From positions 62,001 through 126,000 of the forward strand of contig JAHBWG010000010.1 in assembly GCA_019637095.1 (NCBI GenBank): DNA of 64,000 nt. The letters are read 5' to 3'. The position numbers were made by a program, and so were the translations under genes. Positions 56,589 to 64,000 of the stretch are shown one piece after another. The notes under the pieces are model-generated. The model searched no databases. It saw only the letters and a list, made by a program, of their open reading frames with translations, and was not told the DNA's origin. Positions within the stretch are counted from its first letter, which is position 1. Each line of letters begins with the position of its first letter. The DNA comes from Sandaracinaceae bacterium. GTDB taxonomy: Bacteria; Myxococcota_A; Polyangia; Polyangiales; Sandaracinaceae.

Positions 56589-59309
56589 TCATCGCTCGCC
56601 GGGCGGTCGCACGAAGCGAGGTCCGGTCTCGTCGGTGTCGCGCCGGTAGCGGACGCGCTGGTCTTGCAGGTAGCCCCAGACCCGGTACGGCTGCGGCGCG
56701 TTGTCGGGGAACAGCACCTCGGTGGCGGGCCGCTCCTCGGCGTAGAACGCGAGCGCCGTCCCCGCCTCGACGCGCACCCGCTCGTACCCGTCGACGGCGG
56801 CGTGGTGATCGCCGACCGCGAACGCCAGGCGGCTCTCGGCAGGCAGCGCGTACGCGCGCTCGACGCCGGCGGTGCGCAGGCGCTCGGCGAGCGGCACCGC
56901 GTCGCCTGCGGTCTGCGCGTAGACCAGGAACCCGTCTCGATCGAGCCCGATCGCGGCCTGCGCGCCGGGCAGCTGCTCTAGGCGCGGGCCGGACGCGATC
57001 ACGCGGTCGCCGGGCTGCGGCGCGGCGTCGAGCAGCCTCCACCCGGTGTCGTGCCGGCGCGCCACGATCCCCTCGGGCGCGTCCTGCCGAGCGATCGCGG
57101 CGGCGCCCGCGAGGTACGCCAGGGGGCGCTGGTGCCGCTCCGCGCGCAGCGGCGCGGGGACCGCGCGCGTCGGGTCGATGCGCACGATCCACGTGCGCGC
57201 GTCCTCCGACGCGCCCAGGTGCGCGCGGGCGAACGCGTGCGGCCAGCCCGCGTTCGGCAGACCGGCGGTAGAGAAGACACCCTCGCCCTCGCGCTCACCC
57301 TCGAGGTGCGGTCCTGGCAAGACGGGGCGCAACGTCAGGTAGAAGAAGTCGCGCCCGTCGCGATCCGAGTAGCGCGGGAACGGCATGCCCATCGAGCGCA
57401 CGGCGCGCCGCGCCCGCAGGCGCCAGCCCTCGGTGCGCATGAAGCGGCCGTCGTACTCGCTCTCCGCGTGGCGCCGCCCCGCGAGCGGTGGCGGCGTCTC
57501 GCCGGGCGCGAACGGGCGGAAGAACTCGAACCCGCAGTGCGGGTTGTTCATGTCGAGGTGCAGCGAGCGCACGCAGCGCGTGCGGATCATCGCCTCACCG
57601 AGCGCCTCGGGCCCGACGCCCTGGCTCCAGAAGTACGCGAGGAACCCCTCGCGCGTGAGGCACATCCCGCTGCGCGTGGTGTAGGTCTGCTCCTCGACCT
57701 GGCGCGGCGCGGCCCCCCAGTACCAGCGCTCCCACGGGTTGTAGCGGCCGTCCTCCACGACGCTCGTGAGGTTCTGCCGCATGTCGACCATCCCCTCGGG
57801 GATCTGCCGGTTGGCGAGCCGCTCGTCGTAGAAGCGACCGCGCCAGTCCGGCTCGGGCCACGAGCCCATCCCGACGCGTCCGTCCTCGAACACGGCGACG
57901 GTCGCCGCCCACGGTTTGGGCGGCAGGTACACGCGGCCGGAGGCCATCATGCCGAACTCGCCGTGCAGCGACTGGAACCCGCCGTTGAAGGCGCCGACCA
58001 GGCGGCGCAGGACCTCGGGATCGCGCGGGACCATCCCCGTGCCGCGCTGGCCGGTCGCGCTGATCGGCTCGTACACGCCGGACTGAATGCGCAACTGGAC
58101 TTGTCGAGGATCCCAGATCGTGACGTACACGCGCGTGTAGGCCCGCTCCGGGTCGGCTCGCAAGAACGTCTGGTAGAAGGCCGGCGGCGCGTTCGGGTAG
58201 GCGTTGACGAACGGGTCGTCGACGACCGGGATCCAGCCGCCCTCGCCCGCCACCGCGGGCTGCGTGATCACCGGCTCCAGCGCCGCCGGCGGCCAGCCGA
58301 GCTCCGGGTCGGTCGCGGTGAGCATCGCGATGCGCTCCTCGCTGACCTCCGCGGGCGGCATGACCAGCTCCTCGGCCACCGCCTCCGCGGTGTCGGGCGC
58401 GCCGAAGGCCCCGTGGTAGGCGCGCGTCAACGCGTCCTTCACGCCGAAGACGCGGTTCTCCAACCACTCGATCGGCTCGGGACCGATCCACGAGACGTTG
58501 CGGACGCTGTCGACGAGCCACGGCACGGTCTCGGGCATCCCCTTGGTCTGCTCCTGGAGCTCGACCAGGTCGCCACCCCGGAGGGGCTCGACACGCCCCG
58601 GATCGATCACGAGCCGCTCGTCGTCGAGCGCGATCGCGAAGCGACCGTCGCGCACCGCGAGGGAGAGCGCCTCGGCCGGGCTCGCGAGCTGGTAGCGCAC
58701 CACGCCGAAGCCCGCGGAGCGCCCCGTCTGCTGGAGGTTCGTCAGCGCGGCCTGCCAGCGCGCGCGCGCCGGCCAGCCCTCGACGAGCGCTTCGGGCTCG
58801 CCGCGCAGGTCGATCACCGTCACCGCGTCGAAGCGACCGGAGACCCGCGTGGCGTACGCGACGTGGTCGCCGCTGCGCAGCGGCGCGCCCTCGTCCGCGC
58901 TCGCCGTGCGCGAGAGGTTGCTGAGCCACGCCAGGTCGAGGACCGTCGACGCGCCGCCGCGGCGCACCTCCGCGTAGTAGACGTCGCCGAGGGCCCCCGC
59001 GCCTTCGCGCGCCACGAACAGGACCGGCCGCATCGCGAGCGGACCGGGGTCACCCTCGAGCCAGAGGATCGACGGGGGATCGACCGTGAGGCCCTCGCGC
59101 GCCGCGGCGTCGGCGAGCGCCTCCTCGAGCGTCGCGCCGGTGCCTCCGGTCGCGGCGCCCCGCGCGACGACGAGCGCCAGCGCGGCGAGCGCGAGCCCGG
59201 CCAACAGCCGCCGGCGCCGCCGCACCGCGTCGCGCGCGCGGTCCGCCGCGCGAGGGGGCCGAGGGGTCGCGGGAGCTCTTCCCGACGTCACGCTCGCGGA
59301 GCTCGACAT
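56589..59309 (-). CDS. Membrane-anchored phosphodiester-glycosidase-like protein
   Basis: 906 residues from ATG 59309 (ribosome site GAGGAGG). One membrane segment (about 34-50) anchors a large extracytoplasmic body. The central part resembles the NAGPA/DUF2233 phosphodiester glycosidase fold: LVGAFNGGFQSLHGEFGMMASGRVYLPP near 438-466, then ATVAVFEDGRVGMGSW, and SLHLDMNNPHCGFEF near 578-594 in the place of the usual LDGGGS. That last motif deviates, so activity is uncertain. N- and C-terminal 300-residue portions are unassigned. It is divergent from the HEAT/PQQ operon. Confidence 0.6.
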   Translation of the reverse strand: MSSSASVTSGRAPATPRPPRAADRARDAVRRRRRLLAGLALAALALVVARGAATGGTGATLEEALADAAAREGLTVDPPSILWLEGDPGPLAMRPVLFVAREGAGALGDVYYAEVRRGGASTVLDLAWLSNLSRTASADEGAPLRSGDHVAYATRVSGRFDAVTVIDLRGEPEALVEGWPARARWQAALTNLQQTGRSAGFGVVRYQLASPAEALSLAVRDGRFAIALDDERLVIDPGRVEPLRGGDLVELQEQTKGMPETVPWLVDSVRNVSWIGPEPIEWLENRVFGVKDALTRAYHGAFGAPDTAEAVAEELVMPPAEVSEERIAMLTATDPELGWPPAALEPVITQPAVAGEGGWIPVVDDPFVNAYPNAPPAFYQTFLRADPERAYTRVYVTIWDPRQVQLRIQSGVYEPISATGQRGTGMVPRDPEVLRRLVGAFNGGFQSLHGEFGMMASGRVYLPPKPWAATVAVFEDGRVGMGSWPEPDWRGRFYDERLANRQIPEGMVDMRQNLTSVVEDGRYNPWERWYWGAAPRQVEEQTYTTRSGMCLTREGFLAYFWSQGVGPEALGEAMIRTRCVRSLHLDMNNPHCGFEFFRPFAPGETPPPLAGRRHAESEYDGRFMRTEGWRLRARRAVRSMGMPFPRYSDRDGRDFFYLTLRPVLPGPHLEGEREGEGVFSTAGLPNAGWPHAFARAHLGASEDARTWIVRIDPTRAVPAPLRAERHQRPLAYLAGAAAIARQDAPEGIVARRHDTGWRLLDAAPQPGDRVIASGPRLEQLPGAQAAIGLDRDGFLVYAQTAGDAVPLAERLRTAGVERAYALPAESRLAFAVGDHHAAVDGYERVRVEAGTALAFYAEERPATEVLFPDNAPQPYRVWGYLQDQRVRYRRDTDETGPRFVRPPGER

Positions 59310-59527
59310 CCGTGTCCGGCGCCTCCTCGCGCCACGTCTAGCACGCGCGGCGCGGGCCACACCAAATCCCAGCAGCGAGAGTTCACTCACAGCGCCGTGC
59401 TCGGCCCGTGCCGGGGTCCCTCCTCCGTGGCACGGTTGCGGGGCTCGCGAGCGGGGTCCGTGCTCGCAGCCTATCCTACCGCGGCGAGCGCCCTGCGGCG
59501 CTCCCTCTCGCGTCCTCGGGAACCCTC

Positions 59528-60484
59528 ATGATCGTCTCTCATCCCACGAGCCACCGACCGCGCGCCGCGCGTGTCGTCCTCGCGCTCGTCGCCGCCCTCG
59601 CCTTGCTCGCCGGGCTCGCGCCGAGCGGCGCCGCCGCGCAGCGCGGTCGCCGCCGGCCGACGCCCGCGGCGACCCCGGACGCCGAGGGGCCCACCGGCCC
59701 GCAACCGACCGTGCGCGACATCGACACGATCGCCGCGCGGCTCTCGTCGACGAACGGCGACGAGGTGCGCGAGGCGATCGACCTGCTGAGCGTGATCGAT
59801 CACCCGAGCGTCGTGCCGCACCTGGCGACGCTGCTCCGGAGCGGGCGCTCGGACGAGGTGACCGATCGCGCGCTCCAGGCGCTGCGCGGGCTCGCGCATC
59901 CGTCGGCGATCGAGGTGCTCGGCGAGTTCGCGCACCACCGCCGCCCCCGCGCTCGCCGCCTCGCCTACCAGGCGCTCGCCGCGGTCTCCGACCGCCGCGT
60001 GCCCGCGCTCCTCGAGCAGGGCCTGAGCGACAGCGACCGCAGCGTGCGCGCGCAGTGCGCGCGTTCGCTCGGCGAGATCGGCGCCACCGGCTCCGTCGAG
60101 ACGCTGTTCGTCGCGTTCGACCGCGGCATCGTCGAGGCCGCCATCTCGATCGGGAAGCTCGGCAACCGCGCTTCGATCCCGCGGTTCCACGAGTACCTCG
60201 GGCGCGTGCCCCTGTCGGTGATGCTCTCGGGCTACGCGGAGCTCGTCCGCCGCAACGACATCCCCGACGACGCGAAGATCGAGATCATCGGCCGCCTCGG
60301 CGAGATCTCGGGCGACATGGTGCGCGTGTTCCTGCAGCGCTACCTCGACACGCTCCCGACGGGGCGCACGGCCGAGCGGGACCGAGTGCGGCTCGCGGTG
60401 ATCGAGACCCTGCGGCGGATCCCGGGCCACGCCGGCTCGGCGCGCGGGACGACGGTGAGCACCGGCGCGGAGGGCACGCGATGA
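59528..60484 (+). CDS. Exported HEAT-repeat protein
   Basis: 318 residues from ATG 59528. A signal peptide (VVLALVAALALLAGLAPSGAAA) is followed by an Arg/Pro-rich spacer. From about residue 65 to 230 there are four to five HEAT/PBS-like helix pairs (EVREAIDLLSVIDHPSVVPHLATLLRSG; DRALQALRGLAHPSAIEVL; VRAQCARSLGEIGATGSVETL). It probably is a periplasmic binding scaffold. Its stop overlaps the next ATG by 4 bp (ATGA). The downstream product carries HEAT repeats as well, suggesting that the two proteins interact. Confidence 0.78.
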   Translation: MIVSHPTSHRPRAARVVLALVAALALLAGLAPSGAAAQRGRRRPTPAATPDAEGPTGPQPTVRDIDTIAARLSSTNGDEVREAIDLLSVIDHPSVVPHLATLLRSGRSDEVTDRALQALRGLAHPSAIEVLGEFAHHRRPRARRLAYQALAAVSDRRVPALLEQGLSDSDRSVRAQCARSLGEIGATGSVETLFVAFDRGIVEAAISIGKLGNRASIPRFHEYLGRVPLSVMLSGYAELVRRNDIPDDAKIEIIGRLGEISGDMVRVFLQRYLDTLPTGRTAERDRVRLAVIETLRRIPGHAGSARGTTVSTGAEGTR

Positions 60485-63258
60485 ATGCGCTGAAGACCAA
60501 GGGCGCGCTCGCGGCGCTGGCGCTCGCGCTGGGCGCGTGCGGCAGCCAGTACCGCAGCGCGTTCAGCCACCACTTCCTCGACAACCAGGAGCTGGACCTC
60601 GCCGCCGTGCTCGAGCGCTTGCCCGAGCCGGCGCACGACGACCGCCCCCAGAACGCGCTCGGCGCGCCGATCGCCGTCGCGGCGACGCACGTCGAGGACG
60701 GCGGGGCGCGGCAGGTCGTCGCGTGGCGCCTCGACCGCGGCGAGAGGCTCTGGGCCGTAGAGGTCGACGCCGCGACGCAGCCCGAGATCCTCGGTGACGT
60801 GGTCTTCCTCAGCACGCGCGAGCAGCTGCAGGCGTACGACCTCGCGAGCGGACGACCGCTCTGGCAGTATCGTCTCCCGGACCTCGCCTACGTCGGCGCG
60901 ACGCGCAACGGCGACACGATCTTCTGGTCCGCGACCGTCGGCGCGCTGGGCGGAGCGCGGCGCGTGGGGCACATCGTGGCGGTCGACGCGCGCAGCGGCG
61001 CGGAGCGCTGGCGCCACGAGGTCCAGGGCGTCTTCGGGCAGCCCGCGGCGTCCGGCGGCTACGTGTTCGTCCCCTGGGAGCGCCAGAACATCGCGATCCT
61101 CGACGCCGCGACCGGGGACGAGCTCGCGCGGCTGCGCTCGACGGACGACGTCGTCGCGTGGGCGTTCGATCACCCGACCGGCATCTACTACGGCGGCCGC
61201 AGCATCTACCGGCTCACCCACCGCTCTCACAGCGGCACGCGCGCCGAGAGCACGCACGTGCGCCCCGCGCTCGGCGAGCTGCCGCGCCAGCCCGAGTCCA
61301 TCTGGCCCGACGGGTACGTCCCGCGTCCTGGCGCGCGCTCGGCTCGCGGCCGCATCCGGGTCTACTTCAACCCGGCGCCTGCGCCCGACGCCGACAGCAT
61401 CCACGTCGAGGGCGACACCTACTACTTCGTCTACTTCCGGTACGTGTTCGCGTACTCGCTCGACGGCGTGCTGCGCTGGGCGCGGATCCTCGAGCAGGAC
61501 GTGGCCAACGCCGAGGCGATGCCGCACGGGCTCTTGACCGTCGGCGAGCAGGGGCGCGCGGTCTTGCTCGATCGCGACAGCGGCAACGACCGCTGGACGT
61601 GGGACGCGGGCGTGGCGATCGCGTCGGTCGGCATCGACGCCTCGGGCTTCGACCCGGCGGGCGACGGCGGGCCGGCGCGCCCCCTGCGCCAGCTCCTCAA
61701 CGAGGTCGTGCTCGACCCGGACAACCGCCTCGTGGCTGCGCGCGGCTACGCGATCGCGCGGCTCGCCGAGCTCGAGGAGCCCGAGATCACCCGCGACCTG
61801 CTCGACCTCTACCAGCAACGCGCGATGCCGGGCGCGCTGCGTGAGGCGATCCGCCAGGCGCTCCGTACGCGGCGCAGCGGCCAGCCCTACCTCGTGGAGG
61901 CGCTCGCGCGTCGCTACGACTTCCTGCAGGAGACGGAGTCGCCGCCGCTCGAGGCCATCGTCCCCGCCCTGCTCGCGATGCGGCACACGGAGTCGGTGCC
62001 TCAGCTCGTGAACCACCTGATGAACCACGAGACGCCGGCCGAGGTCTTGCCCGACCTCGTGGACGCCATCGTCCAGCTCGGCGGCGCCGACGCGGTGCCG
62101 GCGCTGCGCCGGTTCCTCGTGCTCTACCGCCAGGACAGCCTCTTTGCGGGCCCGACCGAGGATCGCGCGTCGAGCGAGGGCGGACAGGTCGAGCGCGCCA
62201 ACCCCGGGGCGCGCGCGCTCGCGCTGGCCGCGCGCGGGATCTTCGAGCACGGCGGGCCCGCCGGGCGCGAGCTGCTCGCGTCGCTCTCCGCCGAGCGCGC
62301 GCCCGTCCACCCGCCGCTCCGCGAGCACATCGCGGGGCTCTACGAGGCGGAGCAGGCGGCCGCCGAACGGGCCGAGCGCGAGGAGGAGGCGGCGCGTCAG
62401 GCGGCGCTCGCGGCCGCGAGCGCGCAGGCGGAGGCGGCGCTGCCGCCGCGGCTCTCGCAGGAGCAGGTCAACGCGACGTTCCACGAGAACGCCGACCAGC
62501 TGCGCGAGTGCATCGCGGACGAGCTCGAGCGCAACGAGCGGCTCGCGCAGGTGCGGGTCGTCTTCATCCTCGAGAACGATGGGCGAGCCAGCGAGGTGAC
62601 CGTGGCGCCGCGCAGCGACGAGCTCTCACGCTGCCTCGGCGAGCGCGTGGCGCAGATCCAGTTCCCGCGGTTCCGCCAGCGCCGCATGCGCGCGACGTTC
62701 GTCGTGTCGGTCCGTGGCGGCGCCGACGCGGAGGCGACCGACACGACGCAGCCCGCGCTCGCGTCCCGCGCGCCCGAGGGGGCGCCGTGGTTCTGGTACG
62801 AGCAAGAGCGCGCCCGACTCCGCGGCGTCGCCGACCAGGTCCCCGCGGTCGCGGCGTGGTGGGCGGAGCGCCAGCCGCCCGCGGCGGCGACCGCGACGGC
62901 TGGCAGCGCCGTCGACACGGTCGAGTGCCCGCCTGGGATGCCGGAGCAGGTCTGTCGCCAGCGGCAGGCGGCCGCGGCGAGCGGAGGCGCCGGCGGCACG
63001 GCGAGCGCCGGGACGAGCGGCGGTCCCGCGGGAGCGGGGACGGCCGGGGGTGCGGGCGGCGGGACGAGCGGTACCGCGACGGCGAGCGCGGGCGGCACGG
63101 CGGGCACGGCGGGCAGCGGGACCTCGGGCAGCGGGACCTCGGGCAGCGGGACCTCGGGCAGCGGGACCTCGGGCAGCGGGACCTCGGGCAGCGGGACCTC
63201 GGGCAGCTCGGGCGGTACGCCGTGGTGGGCGACGGCCAGCAGCGATGAGGACGAATAG
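60481..63258 (+). CDS. PQQ-propeller / HEAT / AgmX-type lipoprotein
   Basis: 925 residues from ATG 60481. The lipobox is LGAC (Cys 20). Order: PQQ-like beta-propeller (about 60-400; LQAYDLASGRPLWQYRL, IVAVDARSGAERWRHEV, AVLLDRDSGNDRWTWD), HEAT repeats (about 425-600), a charged coiled-coil segment (about 618-655), then an AgmX/PglI C-terminal-type domain (about 660-745; NADQLRECIADELERN, VRVVFILENDGRASEVTV, FPRFRQRRMRATFVVSV). The tail is low-complexity Gly/Ser/Thr with six GSGTS units (63112-63201) and ends acidic. This arrangement in one chain is unusual. The gene overlaps both neighbours. Confidence 0.78.
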   Translation: MNALKTKGALAALALALGACGSQYRSAFSHHFLDNQELDLAAVLERLPEPAHDDRPQNALGAPIAVAATHVEDGGARQVVAWRLDRGERLWAVEVDAATQPEILGDVVFLSTREQLQAYDLASGRPLWQYRLPDLAYVGATRNGDTIFWSATVGALGGARRVGHIVAVDARSGAERWRHEVQGVFGQPAASGGYVFVPWERQNIAILDAATGDELARLRSTDDVVAWAFDHPTGIYYGGRSIYRLTHRSHSGTRAESTHVRPALGELPRQPESIWPDGYVPRPGARSARGRIRVYFNPAPAPDADSIHVEGDTYYFVYFRYVFAYSLDGVLRWARILEQDVANAEAMPHGLLTVGEQGRAVLLDRDSGNDRWTWDAGVAIASVGIDASGFDPAGDGGPARPLRQLLNEVVLDPDNRLVAARGYAIARLAELEEPEITRDLLDLYQQRAMPGALREAIRQALRTRRSGQPYLVEALARRYDFLQETESPPLEAIVPALLAMRHTESVPQLVNHLMNHETPAEVLPDLVDAIVQLGGADAVPALRRFLVLYRQDSLFAGPTEDRASSEGGQVERANPGARALALAARGIFEHGGPAGRELLASLSAERAPVHPPLREHIAGLYEAEQAAAERAEREEEAARQAALAAASAQAEAALPPRLSQEQVNATFHENADQLRECIADELERNERLAQVRVVFILENDGRASEVTVAPRSDELSRCLGERVAQIQFPRFRQRRMRATFVVSVRGGADAEATDTTQPALASRAPEGAPWFWYEQERARLRGVADQVPAVAAWWAERQPPAAATATAGSAVDTVECPPGMPEQVCRQRQAAAASGGAGGTASAGTSGGPAGAGTAGGAGGGTSGTATASAGGTAGTAGSGTSGSGTSGSGTSGSGTSGSGTSGSGTSGSSGGTPWWATASSDEDE
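63112..63201 (+). repeat. Six-copy 15-bp tandem repeat coding for GSGTS
   Basis: ggcagcgggacctcg repeats six times without a mismatch and in frame near the 3' end of the 60481-63258 gene. Exact identity indicates recent expansion and predicts strain variation in copy number. Confidence 0.9.
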
Positions 63259-63832
63259 CGCGTCCCCCCGTCATCGTTCGGCGCGAGGTTCGGCGGAAGG
63301 TTCGGGGACGTCGCGTGTTGGGCGGGCGGCCGCCTTCGCGGCCACCGTCCTCTACGTCGGCTGCGCGTCACCGCCCGCCACGGCACCCAGGCACGCCATG
63401 CCCGCCCCCGCACCCGCGCCGCGACCTCTGCCTCCCCGCCTCGTCCTCGGCCGGGCCGAGGTCGTGCTCGAGCCGCCGCACGCGCCCGCGGTGACCGTCC
63501 GGGTCGAGGTCGCCGCCACGCCGGCGCTTCACCGCCGCGGCCTCATGTTCCGGCGCGCCCTCGAGCCCGACGCGGGGATGCTCTTCGTCTTCGACGAGCC
63601 GGAGATCCAGTACTTCTGGATGCGCAACACCTACCTCTCGCTCGACATGATCTTCATCGGCGCCGACCGCCGCGTCGTCGGCGTCGTCGAGAACGCCGAG
63701 CCGCTCACCGAAGACGAGCGGGCGGTCGACGCGGAGTCGCAGTATGTACTCGAGGTCACGGGCGGCTTCGCGGCCGCGCATGGCATCGTCGCCGGCACCC
63801 CGGTCCGCTTCGTGGGCCTCTCGGAGGATTGA
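63245..63832 (+). CDS. DUF192 protein, exported
   Basis: 195 residues from ATG 63245, overlapping the upstream gene by 14 bp. A weak signal/lipobox-like end (AATVLYVGCA) is followed by a Pro/Ala linker. The DUF192 domain covers about 80-190: LHRRGLMFRRALEPDAGMLFVFDEP, then YFWMRNTYLSLDMIFIGADRRVVGVVENAEPL. The conserved F-W-M-x-N-T and D-M-I-F motifs are intact. Family function is unknown. It is the third gene of the HEAT/PQQ operon. Confidence 0.85.
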   Translation: MRTNSASPRHRSARGSAEGSGTSRVGRAAAFAATVLYVGCASPPATAPRHAMPAPAPAPRPLPPRLVLGRAEVVLEPPHAPAVTVRVEVAATPALHRRGLMFRRALEPDAGMLFVFDEPEIQYFWMRNTYLSLDMIFIGADRRVVGVVENAEPLTEDERAVDAESQYVLEVTGGFAAAHGIVAGTPVRFVGLSED

Positions 63833-63835
63833 ATC

Positions 63836-64000
63836 GTGAGCACCCCCCTCCTTCGCATCGCCTCGGTCGGTCTCGCGCTCTCGCTCGCGGGTTGCGGCGA
63901 CGCCGAGGTCGCCGTCACGAACGCGGACGGCACCGACGTCGCCCGCGCCGAGCCGCACGTCGCGGTCGCCTCCGACGGGACCGAGATCGTCTTCGCCGGC
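63836..64000 (+). CDS. Lipoprotein, N-terminal part (truncated by the window end)
   Basis: GTG 63836 with a GGAGG ribosome site eight bases upstream. The 55 visible residues begin with a signal peptide (LLRIASVGLALSLAGC) ending in the lipobox LAGC at about 20. The mature start AEVAVTNADGTDVARAEPHVAVASDGTEIVFAG is Ala/Val/Asp-rich and beta-like. The gene continues beyond base 64000. It is 3 bp after the DUF192 gene and so part of the same operon. Confidence 0.7.
   Translation, partial: MSTPLLRIASVGLALSLAGCGDAEVAVTNADGTDVARAEPHVAVASDGTEIVFAG

Noticed and set aside
59428-59439. TGGCACGGTTGC resembling a sigma-54 promoter
   Set aside because: GG and GC are 7 bases apart, not the required 10, so RpoN binding is not expected.

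Overview
The window is very GC-rich, densely coded bacterial chromosome with no rRNA, tRNA, CRISPR array or recognisable transposase. The gene content points to a Gram-negative, predatory or social type of bacterium in the Myxococcota, possibly near the Sandaracinaceae or Polyangiales. The signs are a PEGA-domain Ser/Thr kinase, a kinase-like fusion protein, an AAA/TPR protein, two AgmX/PglI-type C-terminal domains, many lipoproteins and beta-barrels, a PilR-PilA locus with GG-N10-GC promoters, and an Asp/Cys repeat lipoprotein. The lineage is an inference from domain repertoire and base composition, not from a marker-gene comparison.

Layout. 1-3.9 kb, minus strand: a glycolytic operon gap-pgk-tpiA-secG with a promoter and a palindrome in front, then a small conserved-looking ORF with a sigma-54-type promoter in a palindrome-rich spacer. 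4.2-8.9 kb: a spermidine-synthase-like pair split into a membrane half and a soluble half. 9-13.4 kb: a TPR protein, a FliA/WhiG-like sigma factor, a hypothetical, a CNNM/CorC protein and homoserine kinase. 13.5-18.4 kb: a very long S41 protease divergent from an unknown membrane-anchored protein. 18.4-21.9 kb: an AAA/TPR protein with a degenerate Walker A, and a lipoprotein. 22-28.3 kb, plus strand: aldo/keto reductase, CCA-adding-type nucleotidyltransferase, PHP tyrosine phosphatase, a flippase-like membrane protein, aspartate kinase and a ComEA-like HhH protein. 28.3-34.5 kb: a nine-repeat Cys/Asp lipoprotein, a beta-barrel, a YfgM-like/BamB-like pair and, behind them, a probable pseudokinase fused to a PhnD-like binding domain. 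34.6-41.2 kb: SulP transporter, a fused spermidine-synthase-like protein, a MITE-like element, a GbsR/MarR regulator and a small metzincin-like protease. 41.2-49.2 kb: envelope lipoproteins, a beta-barrel, an AgmX-type protein, a TMTC-like GT-C protein, enoyl-CoA hydratase, PEGA and TPR proteins. 49.2-56.4 kb: PilR, two pilins, a membrane protein, an orphan pseudopilin and a PEGA-tailed kinase. 56.6-64 kb: a phosphodiester-glycosidase-like membrane protein divergent from an operon of HEAT protein, PQQ/HEAT/AgmX lipoprotein, DUF192 protein and a truncated lipoprotein.

How it fits together. Central metabolism (glycolysis, Asp-family amino acids, tRNA maturation) is interleaved with cell-envelope functions. 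The type IV pilus block is the clearest regulatory circuit: PilR next to two pilin genes, each preceded by a sigma-54-like promoter. The least described items are the pseudokinase/PhnD fusion behind a YfgM-BamB pair and the HEAT / PQQ-HEAT-AgmX / DUF192 operon at the right edge.
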